This document shows positions 47,735 to 56,564 of a DNA stretch of 64,000 bases, piece by piece. The notes under the pieces were generated by a model that was not told the origin of the DNA, ran no database searches, and saw nothing but the letters and a program-made list of their open reading frames with translations. The DNA is from Thermopolyspora sp044507605 (GTDB taxonomy: Bacteria > Actinomycetota > Actinomycetes > Streptosporangiales > Streptosporangiaceae): contig JBIQJI010000006.1 in the NCBI GenBank assembly GCA_044507605.1, positions 88,560-152,559 of the forward strand. Direction: 5' to 3'. Each line of letters starts with the position of its first letter. Position 1 is the first letter of the stretch. Made by a program: the position numbers and the translations under genes.

Positions 47735-49095
47735 GTGGCCAGCACCCGGTCGACCTTCGCCTCGGCGTCGGCGAGCAGCCGGTCGATGTTCGCGTCCTTA
47801 CGGGTCAGCACCGCGGACATCGGGGTGTCGAGGATCGCGTAGATCTCCTGCGCCTTCGGCGGCTCCAGCTTGAACCGGATCGACGCCGAGCCGGCGACGT
47901 ACGGCTCGAAGTGGTCCACCGGCACGGTCGCGAACCGCTCGCGCAGCTCCTTGATCTTCTTGCCGGGCGCGGTGTCGCCGTACAGGTCGGTGTCGGGCAG
48001 CCCGACCGGCAGGCCGTCGGCCTTGGCCCGCTCGTAGTCGAACTGGCCCTGGCCCGGCGTGAGGAACTTGTACTCCAGCCACAGCAGCCCCGCCTTGATC
48101 TGGTCGGGGGTGGCCTTCGGGTTGAACATGTAGCCGTCGCCGCCGCTCAGCGACGCGGTGGCCTCGGGCAGCGCGGTGATGCCGTAGTCCTCGAAGCTGC
48201 CCTTGAAGTCGTTGTTGACGGCTTTGATCACGTCGGGGGCGCCGATCATCATGCCGAGCCTGCCGCCGCCCATCATGCGCATGAGGTCCTCCCAGCGCAG
48301 CAGCTGCTTGCTGCCCATGCTGTCGTCGACCCAGCGCATCTGCCGCAGGTTCTCCAGCACGGCCTTGCCCTGCGGGGAGTTGAAGGCGGCCTGCTTGCCG
48401 TCGGGGGTGACCATGTCGCCGCCGCGGCCGTAGATGGACGAGGCGAAGTGCCAGCCGCCGGTGTTGCCGGCGCTGTACTCGCCGAAGCCGACGTAGCCCG
48501 GCCCGAGGTCGGAGATCTTCTTGGCGGCGGCGCGCACCTCCGCCCACGTCGCGGGCGGCGTGTCCGGGTCGAGCCCGGCCTTGGCGAACAGCGCCCGGTT
48601 GTAGACCAGGCCGGTGGAGTAGTTGGTGCGCGGGATGCCGTAGACCTTGTCGCCCTTCTTGAAGACGCCGAGCACGTCGGGCCGGATGTCCTTCAGCGCG
48701 TTGATCGTGCCGGCGTACGGCGTGATGTCGGCCGCCTGACCCGCATCGATGATCTTCTGCACGTCGGTGTAGTAGACGTAAAAGACGTCTTCCATCTCGC
48801 CGCCGGCGAGCTTGGCCTGGAAGGTCTCCGGCTTGATGCAGGGGAAGGCGTCCTTGCTCTCGATCGTGATGTTCGGATGCAGCTTCTCGAACGCCGCGAC
48901 GTCGTCGTCCCACTCCTTGCGCTCGACGGGGTTGCTCTTCGGCGGCTGGCAGCCGACCGTGATCGTCACCTTGGCCGCGGCGCCGTTCGCGGGCGGCGCG
49001 GAGCCGGTCTTGTCGTCCGAGCCACCGCTGCCGCAGGCCGCGGCGGTCAGTGTGAGACCAGCCGTCAGCAGGATCGCGAGATTTCGGCGTTTCAT
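47725..49095 (-). CDS. Sugar-binding lipoprotein of ABC importer (block 2)
   Basis: 456 residues. Lipobox LTAAAC with lipidated Cys21 and a Ser/Gly/Ala linker, then a cluster 1 sugar-binding protein fold (VTITVGCQPPKSN, later GIPRTNYSTGLVYN and GGDGYMFNPKATPDQ). GGAGGG precedes ATG 49095. First gene of the operon on the minus strand. Upstream, near 49203, a half-site TGCAAAAAA resembles one arm of the MalR-like operator at 50320-50335, so control by the neighbouring regulator is likely. Alpha-glucoside substrate is inferred. Confidence 0.92.
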   Translation of the reverse strand: MKRRNLAILLTAGLTLTAAACGSGGSDDKTGSAPPANGAAAKVTITVGCQPPKSNPVERKEWDDDVAAFEKLHPNITIESKDAFPCIKPETFQAKLAGGEMEDVFYVYYTDVQKIIDAGQAADITPYAGTINALKDIRPDVLGVFKKGDKVYGIPRTNYSTGLVYNRALFAKAGLDPDTPPATWAEVRAAAKKISDLGPGYVGFGEYSAGNTGGWHFASSIYGRGGDMVTPDGKQAAFNSPQGKAVLENLRQMRWVDDSMGSKQLLRWEDLMRMMGGGRLGMMIGAPDVIKAVNNDFKGSFEDYGITALPEATASLSGGDGYMFNPKATPDQIKAGLLWLEYKFLTPGQGQFDYERAKADGLPVGLPDTDLYGDTAPGKKIKELRERFATVPVDHFEPYVAGSASIRFKLEPPKAQEIYAILDTPMSAVLTRKDANIDRLLADAEAKVDRVLATTG

Positions 49096-49253
49096 CGGAT
49101 TCCCTCCTGGAACAGCGGGGCACTGAAGAGAGCTGGATCCGTCTACGGGTTGCGAGAAACATATAGAAGTAGACATCTCCTAGCAAGACTCCGAAGCACG
49201 CGATGCAAAAAAGTGACAGCAAGGTGTCGTTTCCGCACTGTTCCAGGTGGCGG

Positions 49254-50297
49254 CTACCGGTCGGCGCGCTGTCTCGCGGCGGCCGCCGCCCGCTGCCTGA
49301 CCGGGGCGGTCGAGCCGCGCACGACCAGCTCGGGCTCGAAGAGCAGCTCCTCCGCCGTGACCTCCGCGCCCTCGATCTGGTTCACGAGCAGGGTGACCGC
49401 CGAGCGCCCGATGGACTCGATCGGCTGGCGCACCGTGGTGAGCGGGGGAGCGGTGCAGTTCATGAACGCCGAGTCGTCGTAGCCCACCACCGACACGTCG
49501 TCGGGCACCGACAGCCCGAGCCGCCGCACCGCCCGGATCGCGCCCAGCGCGAGCACGTCGCTCGCGCAGACGATGCCGGTGACGCCGCGCCTGACCAGCC
49601 GCGACGTGACCGCCTGGCCGCCCTCCAGCGTGAACAGCGTGCGCTCCACCGCATCGGGCCCCGCCTCCAGCCCGGCGCGCCGCGCCTCCGCCTCGAACGC
49701 CGCCAGCTTGCGCTCCGACGGCACATGGTCCTTCGGCCCGAGCACGAGCCCGATCCGCTCGTGCCCGAGCGAGGCGAGGTGCCCGAACGCCTGCTCCACC
49801 GCCACCGCGTCGTCGGTGGCCACGCACGGGAACTCCAGGTGCTCGATGGCGGCGTTGACCAGCACCACCGGCAGCCGCAGCTCCCGCAGGCGGACGTAGT
49901 GATCGTGCGGGGCGTCCGCCTCGGCGTAATGACCGCCGGCGAACACCACCCCCGACACCTGCTGCTCCAGCAGCATCTCCACGTACTCCGCCTCCGACAG
50001 CCCGCCGGAGGTGCGGGTGCACAGCACCGGGGTGAACCCCCGCTGGGCCAGCGCGCCCCCCACCACCTCCGCCAGCGCCGGGAAGATCGGGTTGCCCAGC
50101 TCGGGCAGCACCAGCCCCACCAGCCGGGCCCGCTCGCCGCGCAGCTGGGTCGGCCGTTCGTACCCCAGCACGTCGAGCGCCGTCAGCACGGCCGCCCGGG
50201 TCGCGTCGGACACCCCCGGCTTCCCGTTGAGGACCCGGCTGACCGTCGCCTCGCTGACGCCGACCTTTTTCGCCACTTCCGCAAGTCTCCGTGTCAT
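49254..50297 (-). CDS. LacI family regulator, MalR-like
   Basis: 347 residues. The HTH LAEVAKKVGVSEATVSRVLN (5-24) with KPGVSDATRAAVLTALDVLG and the sensor start LVGLVLPELGNPIFPALAEV are very close in pattern to streptomycete MalR (Reg1), the repressor of maltose uptake. ELVVRGSTAPVRQR ends the ligand domain. It lies 158 bases upstream of the binding-protein gene on the same strand. It probably represses the block 2 importer and alpha-glucosidase and itself, through the palindrome 23-38 bases before its start. ATG 50297. Confidence 0.92.
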   Translation of the reverse strand: MTRRLAEVAKKVGVSEATVSRVLNGKPGVSDATRAAVLTALDVLGYERPTQLRGERARLVGLVLPELGNPIFPALAEVVGGALAQRGFTPVLCTRTSGGLSEAEYVEMLLEQQVSGVVFAGGHYAEADAPHDHYVRLRELRLPVVLVNAAIEHLEFPCVATDDAVAVEQAFGHLASLGHERIGLVLGPKDHVPSERKLAAFEAEARRAGLEAGPDAVERTLFTLEGGQAVTSRLVRRGVTGIVCASDVLALGAIRAVRRLGLSVPDDVSVVGYDDSAFMNCTAPPLTTVRQPIESIGRSAVTLLVNQIEGAEVTAEELLFEPELVVRGSTAPVRQRAAAAARQRADR

Positions 50298-50310
50298 GGC
50301 GAAATCATAC

Positions 50311-50335
50311 TGCGTCTTTACGCAAAAATTTGCGT
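50311..50335. promoter_or_regulatory. Overlapping palindromes upstream of MalR-like gene
   Basis: ACGCAAA-AA-TTTGCGT (50320-50335, 7-2-7) overlaps TGCGT-CTTT-ACGCA (50311-50324), making three alternating ACGCA/TGCGT half-sites in a locally AT-rich stretch just before the regulator start. Likely autoregulatory operator. Confidence 0.65.
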
Positions 50336-50375
50336 GAATTCTGCGGCTTCCTGCAAGCCGCGGCGTGGCCCCGGG

Positions 50376-50972
50376 TCAGCCGGCCGCGGCGAACGCCGCC
50401 TCGACCAGATCGTCCAGCGGCCGGTCGACGTCGAGGACGACACCGTTCTCGTCGGGCCCCAGCGGCTCCAGCGCGCGGAACTGCGAGTCGATCAGCGAGG
50501 CCGGCATGAAGTGGCCGTGGCGGCCGAGCACCCGGCGGCGGATCACCTCGGGGTCGCCGTGCAGATGGAGGAACCGCACCGACGGCGCCGCCGAGCGGAG
50601 GATGTCGCGGTAGGAGTGCTTGAGCGCGGAGCAGCTGAGCACGGCTCCGCTGCCGGCGTGCGCGGCGAGCCACTCGCCGAGCGTGCGCAGCCAGGGCATC
50701 CGGTCGGCGTCGTTGAGCGGGATCCCCGCGTGCATCTTGGCGATGTTGGCCTCGCTGTGGAAGTCGTCGGCGTCCGCGAACGGCACCTTGAGCCGCTCGC
50801 TCAGCGCCCGCCCGACCGTGGTCTTGCCGGACCCCGTGACCCCCATCACCACCAGCAGCGGCGGCCGGGCCCGGCCGCCGGAAGCGCCGCCCGCGGTGCT
50901 TGCGGCGGCGCCGTTCGCGGCCCCGCCCCCAGTGCCCGTGCCGGCGTCAGTGCCCGTTCCCGTGCCCGCCAC
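50376..50972 (-). CDS. gntK: Gluconokinase
   Basis: 198-residue GntK-type kinase phosphorylating gluconate to 6-phosphogluconate. The P-loop GVTGSGKTT follows a short Gly/Thr/Ala-rich N-terminal stretch; DADDFHSEANIAKMHAGIPL and SCSALKHSYRD match the family. The GTG at 50972 is chosen; the longer start at 51041 would run through the hairpin terminator of the upstream gene and adds only low-complexity sequence. It is 78 bases upstream of the MalR-like gene on the same strand and might be read through into it, though an operator lies between. No gluconate permease adjacent. Confidence 0.88.
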   Translation of the reverse strand: MAGTGTGTDAGTGTGGGAANGAAASTAGGASGGRARPPLLVVMGVTGSGKTTVGRALSERLKVPFADADDFHSEANIAKMHAGIPLNDADRMPWLRTLGEWLAAHAGSGAVLSCSALKHSYRDILRSAAPSVRFLHLHGDPEVIRRRVLGRHGHFMPASLIDSQFRALEPLGPDENGVVLDVDRPLDDLVEAAFAAAG

Positions 50973-51010
50973 AGTGCCCGCCTTTCCACCAGACCCCCGA
51001 CATGATTGCA

Positions 51011-51038
51011 GACCGGGAGCGCGGGCGCGCTCCCGGTC
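51011..51038. terminator. Hairpin terminator after binding-protein gene
   Basis: GACCGGGAGCGC (51011-51022) pairs with 51027-51038 around a 4-base loop, 17 bases after the stop of the glycine-betaine-type binding protein on the minus strand. It separates that gene from gluconokinase. Confidence 0.7.
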
Positions 51039-51054
51039 CACGGGGACGGACGGG

Positions 51055-52074
51055 CTACGACTTGGGGATCCAGTCCTTCCAAATGATCTTGTTGGCGTCG
51101 ACCCACTTCTTGGCCGCCTGCTCCGGCGTCATGCCGTTGTTGACGATGTCGTTGGCGACCTCGTTCTGGTTGTCGTTCGACCAGCTGAAGTTGCGCACCA
51201 GCTCGTACGCCGCCCCGCCGGTGCGGGCGAACCGCGTCGAGACGATCTTGTCGAGCAGGTACGGCGGATAGTCGCAGGCCACCTTCTTGGGGTCGGCGTC
51301 ACAGCCGATGGAGTAGGGCGGCAGGTTGATCTTGACCATCTTCAGCTGGCTGAACAGCCACTGCGGCTCGTAGAAGTACATGAGCAGCGGGGTGCGCTGC
51401 GACGAGGCCCGCTTCATCGCCTTGATGAGGGCGTCCTCACTGCCCGAGTAGACCACCTTGTAGTCGAGGTCGAGGTTGCGCACCAGGGCCTCGTCGTTGG
51501 TCACGTACGACGGGTCCCCGTCGAGCAGCTGGCCCTTGCCGCCCGACTTGGCCGTCTTGAACAGCGAGGCGTACTTGTTCAGGTTGCGGTAGTCGGTGAT
51601 GTCGGGGTACTTCTCGGCCATCCACTCCGGCACGTACCAGCCGATGACGCCGATGTTGCCGTTGGTGCCCGCCGTCACGGCCACGTGCTTCTGGTCGATG
51701 TACTTCTTCTTCTCGGCCTCGTGGCCCCAGTCCTCGATGATGACGTCGACGCTGCCGGTCTCGAACCCCTGCCAGGAGTCGAGCTCGTTGAGCTTGACGG
51801 TCTGCACGTTGACGCCGAGCTGGGTCTTCATCAGGTAGGCGACCACGGCGGCGCTCGCCTCGTACCCGACCCACGGGTTGATCGCGATCTTCACGGTGCG
51901 CGCGGGACCGGTGGCGCCGTCCTCGTGCGAGCCGCCGCTGCACCCGGTGAGGGGCAGGATCAGCGCGAGGAGGACCGCCACCGGCCGCGTCCACCGGGTC
52001 CGGCCGGCGCGCCGGGCCGCCGTGGGGACGGTCCGGCCGGCGCCGCTGTCACGTCTGCGCGTCTTGGTGATCAT
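51055..52074 (-). CDS. Glycine betaine/proline-type substrate-binding lipoprotein, copy A
   Basis: 339 residues: a long Arg-rich N-terminus, hydrophobic segment and lipobox LPLTGC (Cys45), then an OpuAC-type binding domain with AINPWVGYEASAAVVAYL, WQGFETGSVDVIIEDWGH, GWYVPEWMAEKYPDITDY and the Cys pair in GCDADPKKVACDYPPY. The Trp-rich segments form the aromatic cage for quaternary ammonium compounds. It is a close paralogue of the next upstream gene, most of the mature domain matching word for word. No permease or ATPase gene accompanies the pair. Extracytoplasmic. Confidence 0.9.
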   Translation of the reverse strand: MITKTRRRDSGAGRTVPTAARRAGRTRWTRPVAVLLALILPLTGCSGGSHEDGATGPARTVKIAINPWVGYEASAAVVAYLMKTQLGVNVQTVKLNELDSWQGFETGSVDVIIEDWGHEAEKKKYIDQKHVAVTAGTNGNIGVIGWYVPEWMAEKYPDITDYRNLNKYASLFKTAKSGGKGQLLDGDPSYVTNDEALVRNLDLDYKVVYSGSEDALIKAMKRASSQRTPLLMYFYEPQWLFSQLKMVKINLPPYSIGCDADPKKVACDYPPYLLDKIVSTRFARTGGAAYELVRNFSWSNDNQNEVANDIVNNGMTPEQAAKKWVDANKIIWKDWIPKS

Positions 52075-52141
52075 AGGACCTCGATGCCACTACCTGTCAC
52101 GGGCTGGACCGGTACCCGTCACGGACGGGACCTGCCTGACG

Positions 52142-53119
52142 TCACTGCGGGATCCAGGCCTTCCACTTGTCGGGGTTGGCCTCGACCCACTTCTGCGCCG
52201 CCTCGTCGGCCGACATGCCGTTGTTGGTCATGTCGTTGGCGACGGCGTTCTGATCGTCGTTGGTCCACTGGAAGTTCTTCACCAGCTCGTACGCCTTGCC
52301 GCCGGTGTCGGCGAACTTCTTCGACACCACCTTGTTCAGGTCGTACGGCGGGTAATCGCACGCCACCTTCTTCGGGTCGGCGTCGCACCCCTCGGTGTAC
52401 GGCGGCAGATTCACCTTCACCAGCTTGATCTGGCTGAACAGCCACTGCGGCTCGTAGAAATACATGAGCAGCGGCTTCTTCTGCGCGGTCGCCTGCTTGG
52501 CCGCCTTGATCAGCGCGGCCTCGGACCCGGCGTACACCACCTTGTAGTCGAGCTTCAGATTCTTCACCAACGCCTCGTCGTTGGTCACGTACGAGGGGTC
52601 TCCGTCGAGCAGCTGGCCCTTGCCGCCCGACTCGGAGGTCTTGAACAACGACGCGTACTTGTTGAGATTGCGGTAATCGGTGATATCCGGATACTTCTGC
52701 ACCATCCACTCGGGCACATACCAGCCGATCACCCCCTTGTTCCCCGTCGGACCTGCGTCCACCGCCGTCTTGTCCTGCTCGATGTACTTCTTCACCAGAT
52801 CCGGATGTCCCCAATTCTCCAAAATGACGTCCACATCCCCGCTGGCGAAGCCCTGCCAGGAGATCTCCTCCTTCAGGTCCTTCTTCTCCACCGTGTAGCC
52901 CAGCTCGTGCTCCAGTAGATAGGCCACCACGGCCGCGTCCGCCTCGTACCCGACCCACGGGTTGATCGCCAGCTTCACGGTGCCGGCAGAGGACGCCGCC
53001 CCGGACCCGCCCGCCGCGGACGGGGCCGCCGCGGAATCGTCACCCACCTTCGCGCCACCGCAGCCGGCCGTCGCCACGGCCAGCACCAGCACTCCGGCGA
53101 GGAGCCGCATCCTTCGCAT
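52142..53119 (-). CDS. Glycine betaine/proline-type substrate-binding lipoprotein, copy B
   Basis: 325 residues; lipobox VATAGC with Cys20 and a Ser/Ala/Gly linker, then the same OpuAC-type domain as copy A (AINPWVGYEADAAVVAYL, GWYVPEWMVQKYPDITDY, GCDADPKKVACDYPPY). Differences cluster in the first lobe (EHELGYTVEKKDLKEE against MKTQLGVNVQTVKLNE), suggesting divergence in ligand range after tandem duplication. ATG 53119 with GGAGGGACGGAG upstream. 67 bases before copy A, so one transcript is likely. Osmoprotectant binding inferred from the family. Confidence 0.9.
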   Translation of the reverse strand: MRRMRLLAGVLVLAVATAGCGGAKVGDDSAAAPSAAGGSGAASSAGTVKLAINPWVGYEADAAVVAYLLEHELGYTVEKKDLKEEISWQGFASGDVDVILENWGHPDLVKKYIEQDKTAVDAGPTGNKGVIGWYVPEWMVQKYPDITDYRNLNKYASLFKTSESGGKGQLLDGDPSYVTNDEALVKNLKLDYKVVYAGSEAALIKAAKQATAQKKPLLMYFYEPQWLFSQIKLVKVNLPPYTEGCDADPKKVACDYPPYDLNKVVSKKFADTGGKAYELVKNFQWTNDDQNAVANDMTNNGMSADEAAQKWVEANPDKWKAWIPQ

Positions 53120-53218
53120 GGTCTCCGTCCCTCCTTGATCATTCCCGGGCCGCGCCATGGGCCGGTCTCCGAGACTACGAGCACACAGCGCGAAGATAAG
53201 GGAAAATCACATGAATTA

Positions 53219-53254
53219 GGGTGCCGTGATCGCTTAGTGATCTCCACGGCACCC
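53219..53254. other. Stable hairpin in the divergent upstream region 53120-53531
   Basis: GGGTGCCGTG (53219-53228) pairs with CACGGCACCC (53245-53254) around a 16-base loop that itself contains two GATC sites able to pair. It lies 100 bases before the binding-protein copy B start and could be part of its 5' leader, or a terminator for rightward reading-through (followed by CGTCTTGTTA). A second small hairpin GCGG-AAAA-CCGC is at 53296-53307. The rest of 53120-53531 is AT-richer than the genome and probably holds the divergent promoters; no gene seen. Confidence 0.5.
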
Positions 53255-53531
53255 GTCTTGTTATGCGGCGGACCTAGTCACTTCAATTATGGACTGCGGA
53301 AAACCGCGTATTCGGACAAAAAGCTGACCGATATCACGAACCCCGACGACCTGGGGCTCCAGCTTTCTGGTAACGGGGGATGCCTGATTCGGATTGCGTG
53401 ACTACGTTCTACTTGGTGCGCCTGCTAATGGTGTGCTCAAATTGCTCCTCACTTCGCGGCTTCTTCGGAGGGCACGTACGCCCGGGTGCGTCCTTCCGGC
53501 AAGCCAAGGTCGGCGAGAGGTCGTACCTGCT

Positions 53532-56513
53532 GTGAGTACATATCTGCCCTCGACTGAAGGGGCCTTCGGCGGTACCGCGCAAGGGAGCGCGCCGCCGGGC
53601 TCTCGCATGCGGAAGTCCGGTTCCCGGGCCGGCCCACCCGATGAGGGACATCCGGGCGGGCGTGCTTTCGGTCTCCCCACGCTGGTGAACTGGAGGGTCC
53701 GGTCCCGGCTCATCGCGCTCATCCTGGTGCCCACGCTGGCCGCCGTGATCCTCGGCGGCATCCAGGTGGTCTCGTCGGTGCACGCCGCGTCCGACTTCAA
53801 ACGCGTCAACCACCTGGCACAGCTGGTCGCCGACGTGTCCGGGCTCACCCACGAGCTCGCCGCCGAACGCGACCTCACCGCCATGTACATCGCCAGGGGC
53901 CGCCCCGACCGCGACCGCGCCGCCGTCGAGACCCAGATGAACCGGGTCGACAACGCCGCCCAGAGCGTGCGCGCCTCCGCCGGAGTCCTGCTGAACGAGG
54001 TCACCGGTCGCACCCGGGACGTCGTCGAGACCGTGCTCAGCCGCCTCGGCGACCTGCCGGCGCTGCGCGACCAGGCGCTCGGCAAACGGCTGCTCCCCGA
54101 CGCCGCCATCAACCTGTACTCCCGCGTCGTCGGCGACCTGCTGTCGCTGTACGACGAGCTCGGCAAGGGCGGCAACGACGACGACCTGTCCGGCCGGTCG
54201 CTGCTCCTGGAATCGCTCGCCAAGTCCAAGGAGAGCCTGTCGCGGCAGCGCGGCATCCTCGCCGTGGTGCTCACCACCGGCCGCTTCGAGCAGGACGAGA
54301 TGCAGGACTTCCTCGGCGCCCTGTCCGACGAGCGCAACGAACGGCAGGCGTTCGGCGCCGCGGCGGGCAGCGAGGAGCGGCGCTTCTTCGACGAGACCGT
54401 CAACGGCAGCACCGCCAGCCGCGCCGACTTCCTGCGCACGCTGGTGCTCATCCGGGCCGACTCCGGCGCGCCCCTGCAGGGCCTGGACCTGACCAAACCG
54501 AACGACGCGCAGGAATGGTTCAACGCCGTCACGATCACGATCGACCGCATGCGGATCGTCGAGAAGCGGCACGTCGGCGCGATCCTCGGCCGCAGCGCGC
54601 AGCTGGAGGAGGGCGAGCGCAGGCAGGCGTTCGTGGGCGGCGGCCTGGTCGGCGCCCTGCTGCTGATCGTGCTGCTCGTCACCACCGGAGTCGCCCGCTC
54701 CCTGGTGCGGCCGCTGCGCAGGCTGCGCAGCGAGGCGCTGGAGATCGCCGGGCACCGGCTGCCCGAAACCGTGCAGCGGCTGCGCGACGCCGGCGCCGAG
54801 GCGGCCATCCCCGAGGTGCAGCCGATCGGCGTGTCGTCGCGCGACGAGATCGGCGAGGTCGCCCGCGCCTTCGACGAGGTGCACCGCGAGGCGGTCCGGC
54901 TGGCCGGCGACGAGGCCCGGCTGCGCAGCAACGTCAACGCGATCTTCGTGAACCTGTCACGGCGCAGCCAGACCCTCGTCGAACGCCAGCTCAGCCTCAT
55001 CGAGCGGCTGGAGCAGGGCGAGGAGAACGAGCGCCGGCTCGCCGACCTGTTCACCCTCGACCATCTGGCGACCCGCATGCGCCGCAACAGCGAGAACCTG
55101 CTGGTGCTCGCCGGCCAGGAGGCCGCCCGCCGCCGCAGCGAGCCCGTCGAGCTGCTCGACGTCGTGCGGGCCGCCGTGTCGGAGGTGGAGAACTACGAGC
55201 GCGCCGTCATGCGGGTGCAGTCCGACATCGCGCTCGCCGGGCAGGCCGTCAGCGACATCGTGCACCTGCTGGCCGAGCTGGTCGAGAACGCGCTCTGGTT
55301 CTCCCCGGCCGAGACCCAGGTCTTCGTGTCCAGCAACCGCATCGACGGCAGCGGCGTGATGATCTCGGTGACCGACCAGGGCATCGGCATGACCGCCGAG
55401 GAGCTGGCCCAGGTCAACTGGCGGCTCGCCGAGCCGCCGGTCGTCGACGTCGCCGCCTCGCGCCGCATGGGCCTGTTCGTGGTCGGCCGGCTGGCGCTGC
55501 GGCACGGCATCCGCGTGCAGCTGCGCTCGCAGGAGTCCGGCGGCCTGACCGCGATGGTGCTCATCCCCGAGTCCCTGGTCGTCAACATGGGCGCGCAGCC
55601 GTACACGGGCACCGGCGGCATGCCGACCATGACCCCGCCCCAGCCCGGCCCGCTCATGGGTCCCCCCGGCGGCCCGTTCCCCGGCCCCCACCCCGGCCAG
55701 CAGGCCGGCCCGCAATCGGGCGGCCACCCCGGGCCGCAGCCCGGCCCCGCCCTGGCGCCCGGTGGGCCGCACCAGGTCACCAGCGGCGGGCTGCCGCGCA
55801 GAGGCACGGGCGAGCCGTTCACCATGGACCGGCTGCGCCCGTTCCCGCCACCGGCCGAGCCGCCCGCGCTCAACGCCCCCTGGCCCGAGGCCCACACCGC
55901 CTGGCCCGAGGCGCCCCGCGAGGAGACGCGGCCCCCGTTCCAGCCGATGGTGCCGCCCCCGGTCTCCGAAGGCGACATGACCGGGCCGATCCCCGCCGTC
56001 TCGTGGGGCGACGGCGCCGGCCTCGGCCCCGACAGCGGCGTCAGCGCCGCCGACACGACGCCGGGCGGCGACGAGTACCTGCCGATCTTCGCCGAGGTCG
56101 AGTCGCACTGGTTCAAGCGAACGGGCGGCCAAGCGGCCACCGCCGCCTCCCGTTCCGACGACCACCAGACCGGCCGGCAGACCGGACCGCAGCCCGGTCC
56201 GCAGAGCGGCTGGACCTCGCCCGCCGACGCCGGATGGCGCGCGGCCCGGTCGCTCAGCGAGCCCGCCCACGGCGGCACCACCCGCGGCGGGCTGCCCAAA
56301 CGGGTGCCGAAGGCCAATCTGGTGCCCGGCACCGTGGACACCGGCGGCAAGGCGGCCCGGCCGCAGCCGATGCCGCCGAGGTCCGCCGAGCGCATGCGCA
56401 GCCGCCTCGCCAGCTACCAGGCGGGCCTGCGGCAGGGCCGCGCCCATGCCCGGCGCGACCAGGTGAACGGAGCCGCGGGCGACGCAGCCACCGACGGGAA
56501 CGACGACGCGTGA
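53532..56513 (+). CDS. NIT-HAMP sensor histidine kinase (CvnA/conservon-type)
   Basis: 993-residue membrane sensor kinase. Helix 1 (about 59-79), an extracytoplasmic nitrate/nitrite-sensing (NIT) domain (80-365, with AERDLTAMYIARG), helix 2 (369-390), HAMP, a dimerisation region with FTLDHLATRMRR (His511), and a HATPase with ELVENALWFSP (near 582) and DQGIGMT (near 615). The last 300 residues are Pro/Gly-rich and disordered. This layout is that of the first gene of actinomycete conservons (cvnA). GTG 53532 is an approximate start. The DUF742 gene follows after 51 bases, but no roadblock or GTPase gene does. Confidence 0.88.
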   Translation: MSTYLPSTEGAFGGTAQGSAPPGSRMRKSGSRAGPPDEGHPGGRAFGLPTLVNWRVRSRLIALILVPTLAAVILGGIQVVSSVHAASDFKRVNHLAQLVADVSGLTHELAAERDLTAMYIARGRPDRDRAAVETQMNRVDNAAQSVRASAGVLLNEVTGRTRDVVETVLSRLGDLPALRDQALGKRLLPDAAINLYSRVVGDLLSLYDELGKGGNDDDLSGRSLLLESLAKSKESLSRQRGILAVVLTTGRFEQDEMQDFLGALSDERNERQAFGAAAGSEERRFFDETVNGSTASRADFLRTLVLIRADSGAPLQGLDLTKPNDAQEWFNAVTITIDRMRIVEKRHVGAILGRSAQLEEGERRQAFVGGGLVGALLLIVLLVTTGVARSLVRPLRRLRSEALEIAGHRLPETVQRLRDAGAEAAIPEVQPIGVSSRDEIGEVARAFDEVHREAVRLAGDEARLRSNVNAIFVNLSRRSQTLVERQLSLIERLEQGEENERRLADLFTLDHLATRMRRNSENLLVLAGQEAARRRSEPVELLDVVRAAVSEVENYERAVMRVQSDIALAGQAVSDIVHLLAELVENALWFSPAETQVFVSSNRIDGSGVMISVTDQGIGMTAEELAQVNWRLAEPPVVDVAASRRMGLFVVGRLALRHGIRVQLRSQESGGLTAMVLIPESLVVNMGAQPYTGTGGMPTMTPPQPGPLMGPPGGPFPGPHPGQQAGPQSGGHPGPQPGPALAPGGPHQVTSGGLPRRGTGEPFTMDRLRPFPPPAEPPALNAPWPEAHTAWPEAPREETRPPFQPMVPPPVSEGDMTGPIPAVSWGDGAGLGPDSGVSAADTTPGGDEYLPIFAEVESHWFKRTGGQAATAASRSDDHQTGRQTGPQPGPQSGWTSPADAGWRAARSLSEPAHGGTTRGGLPKRVPKANLVPGTVDTGGKAARPQPMPPRSAERMRSRLASYQAGLRQGRAHARRDQVNGAAGDAATDGNDDA

Positions 56514-56564
56514 CGTCTTTACGTCTTGCTTCCCCCCTAACAAGGCGTGACAGGAGGAACTACG

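Noticed and set aside
51055..53119. Assembly duplication of one binding-protein gene
   Set aside because: The copies differ throughout, in lipobox, linker and first lobe; they are genuine paralogues.
53219..53254. c-di-AMP (ydaO-type) riboswitch before betaine-binding genes
   Set aside because: One simple hairpin, without the multi-helix core expected of that riboswitch; kept only as an unexplained structure.
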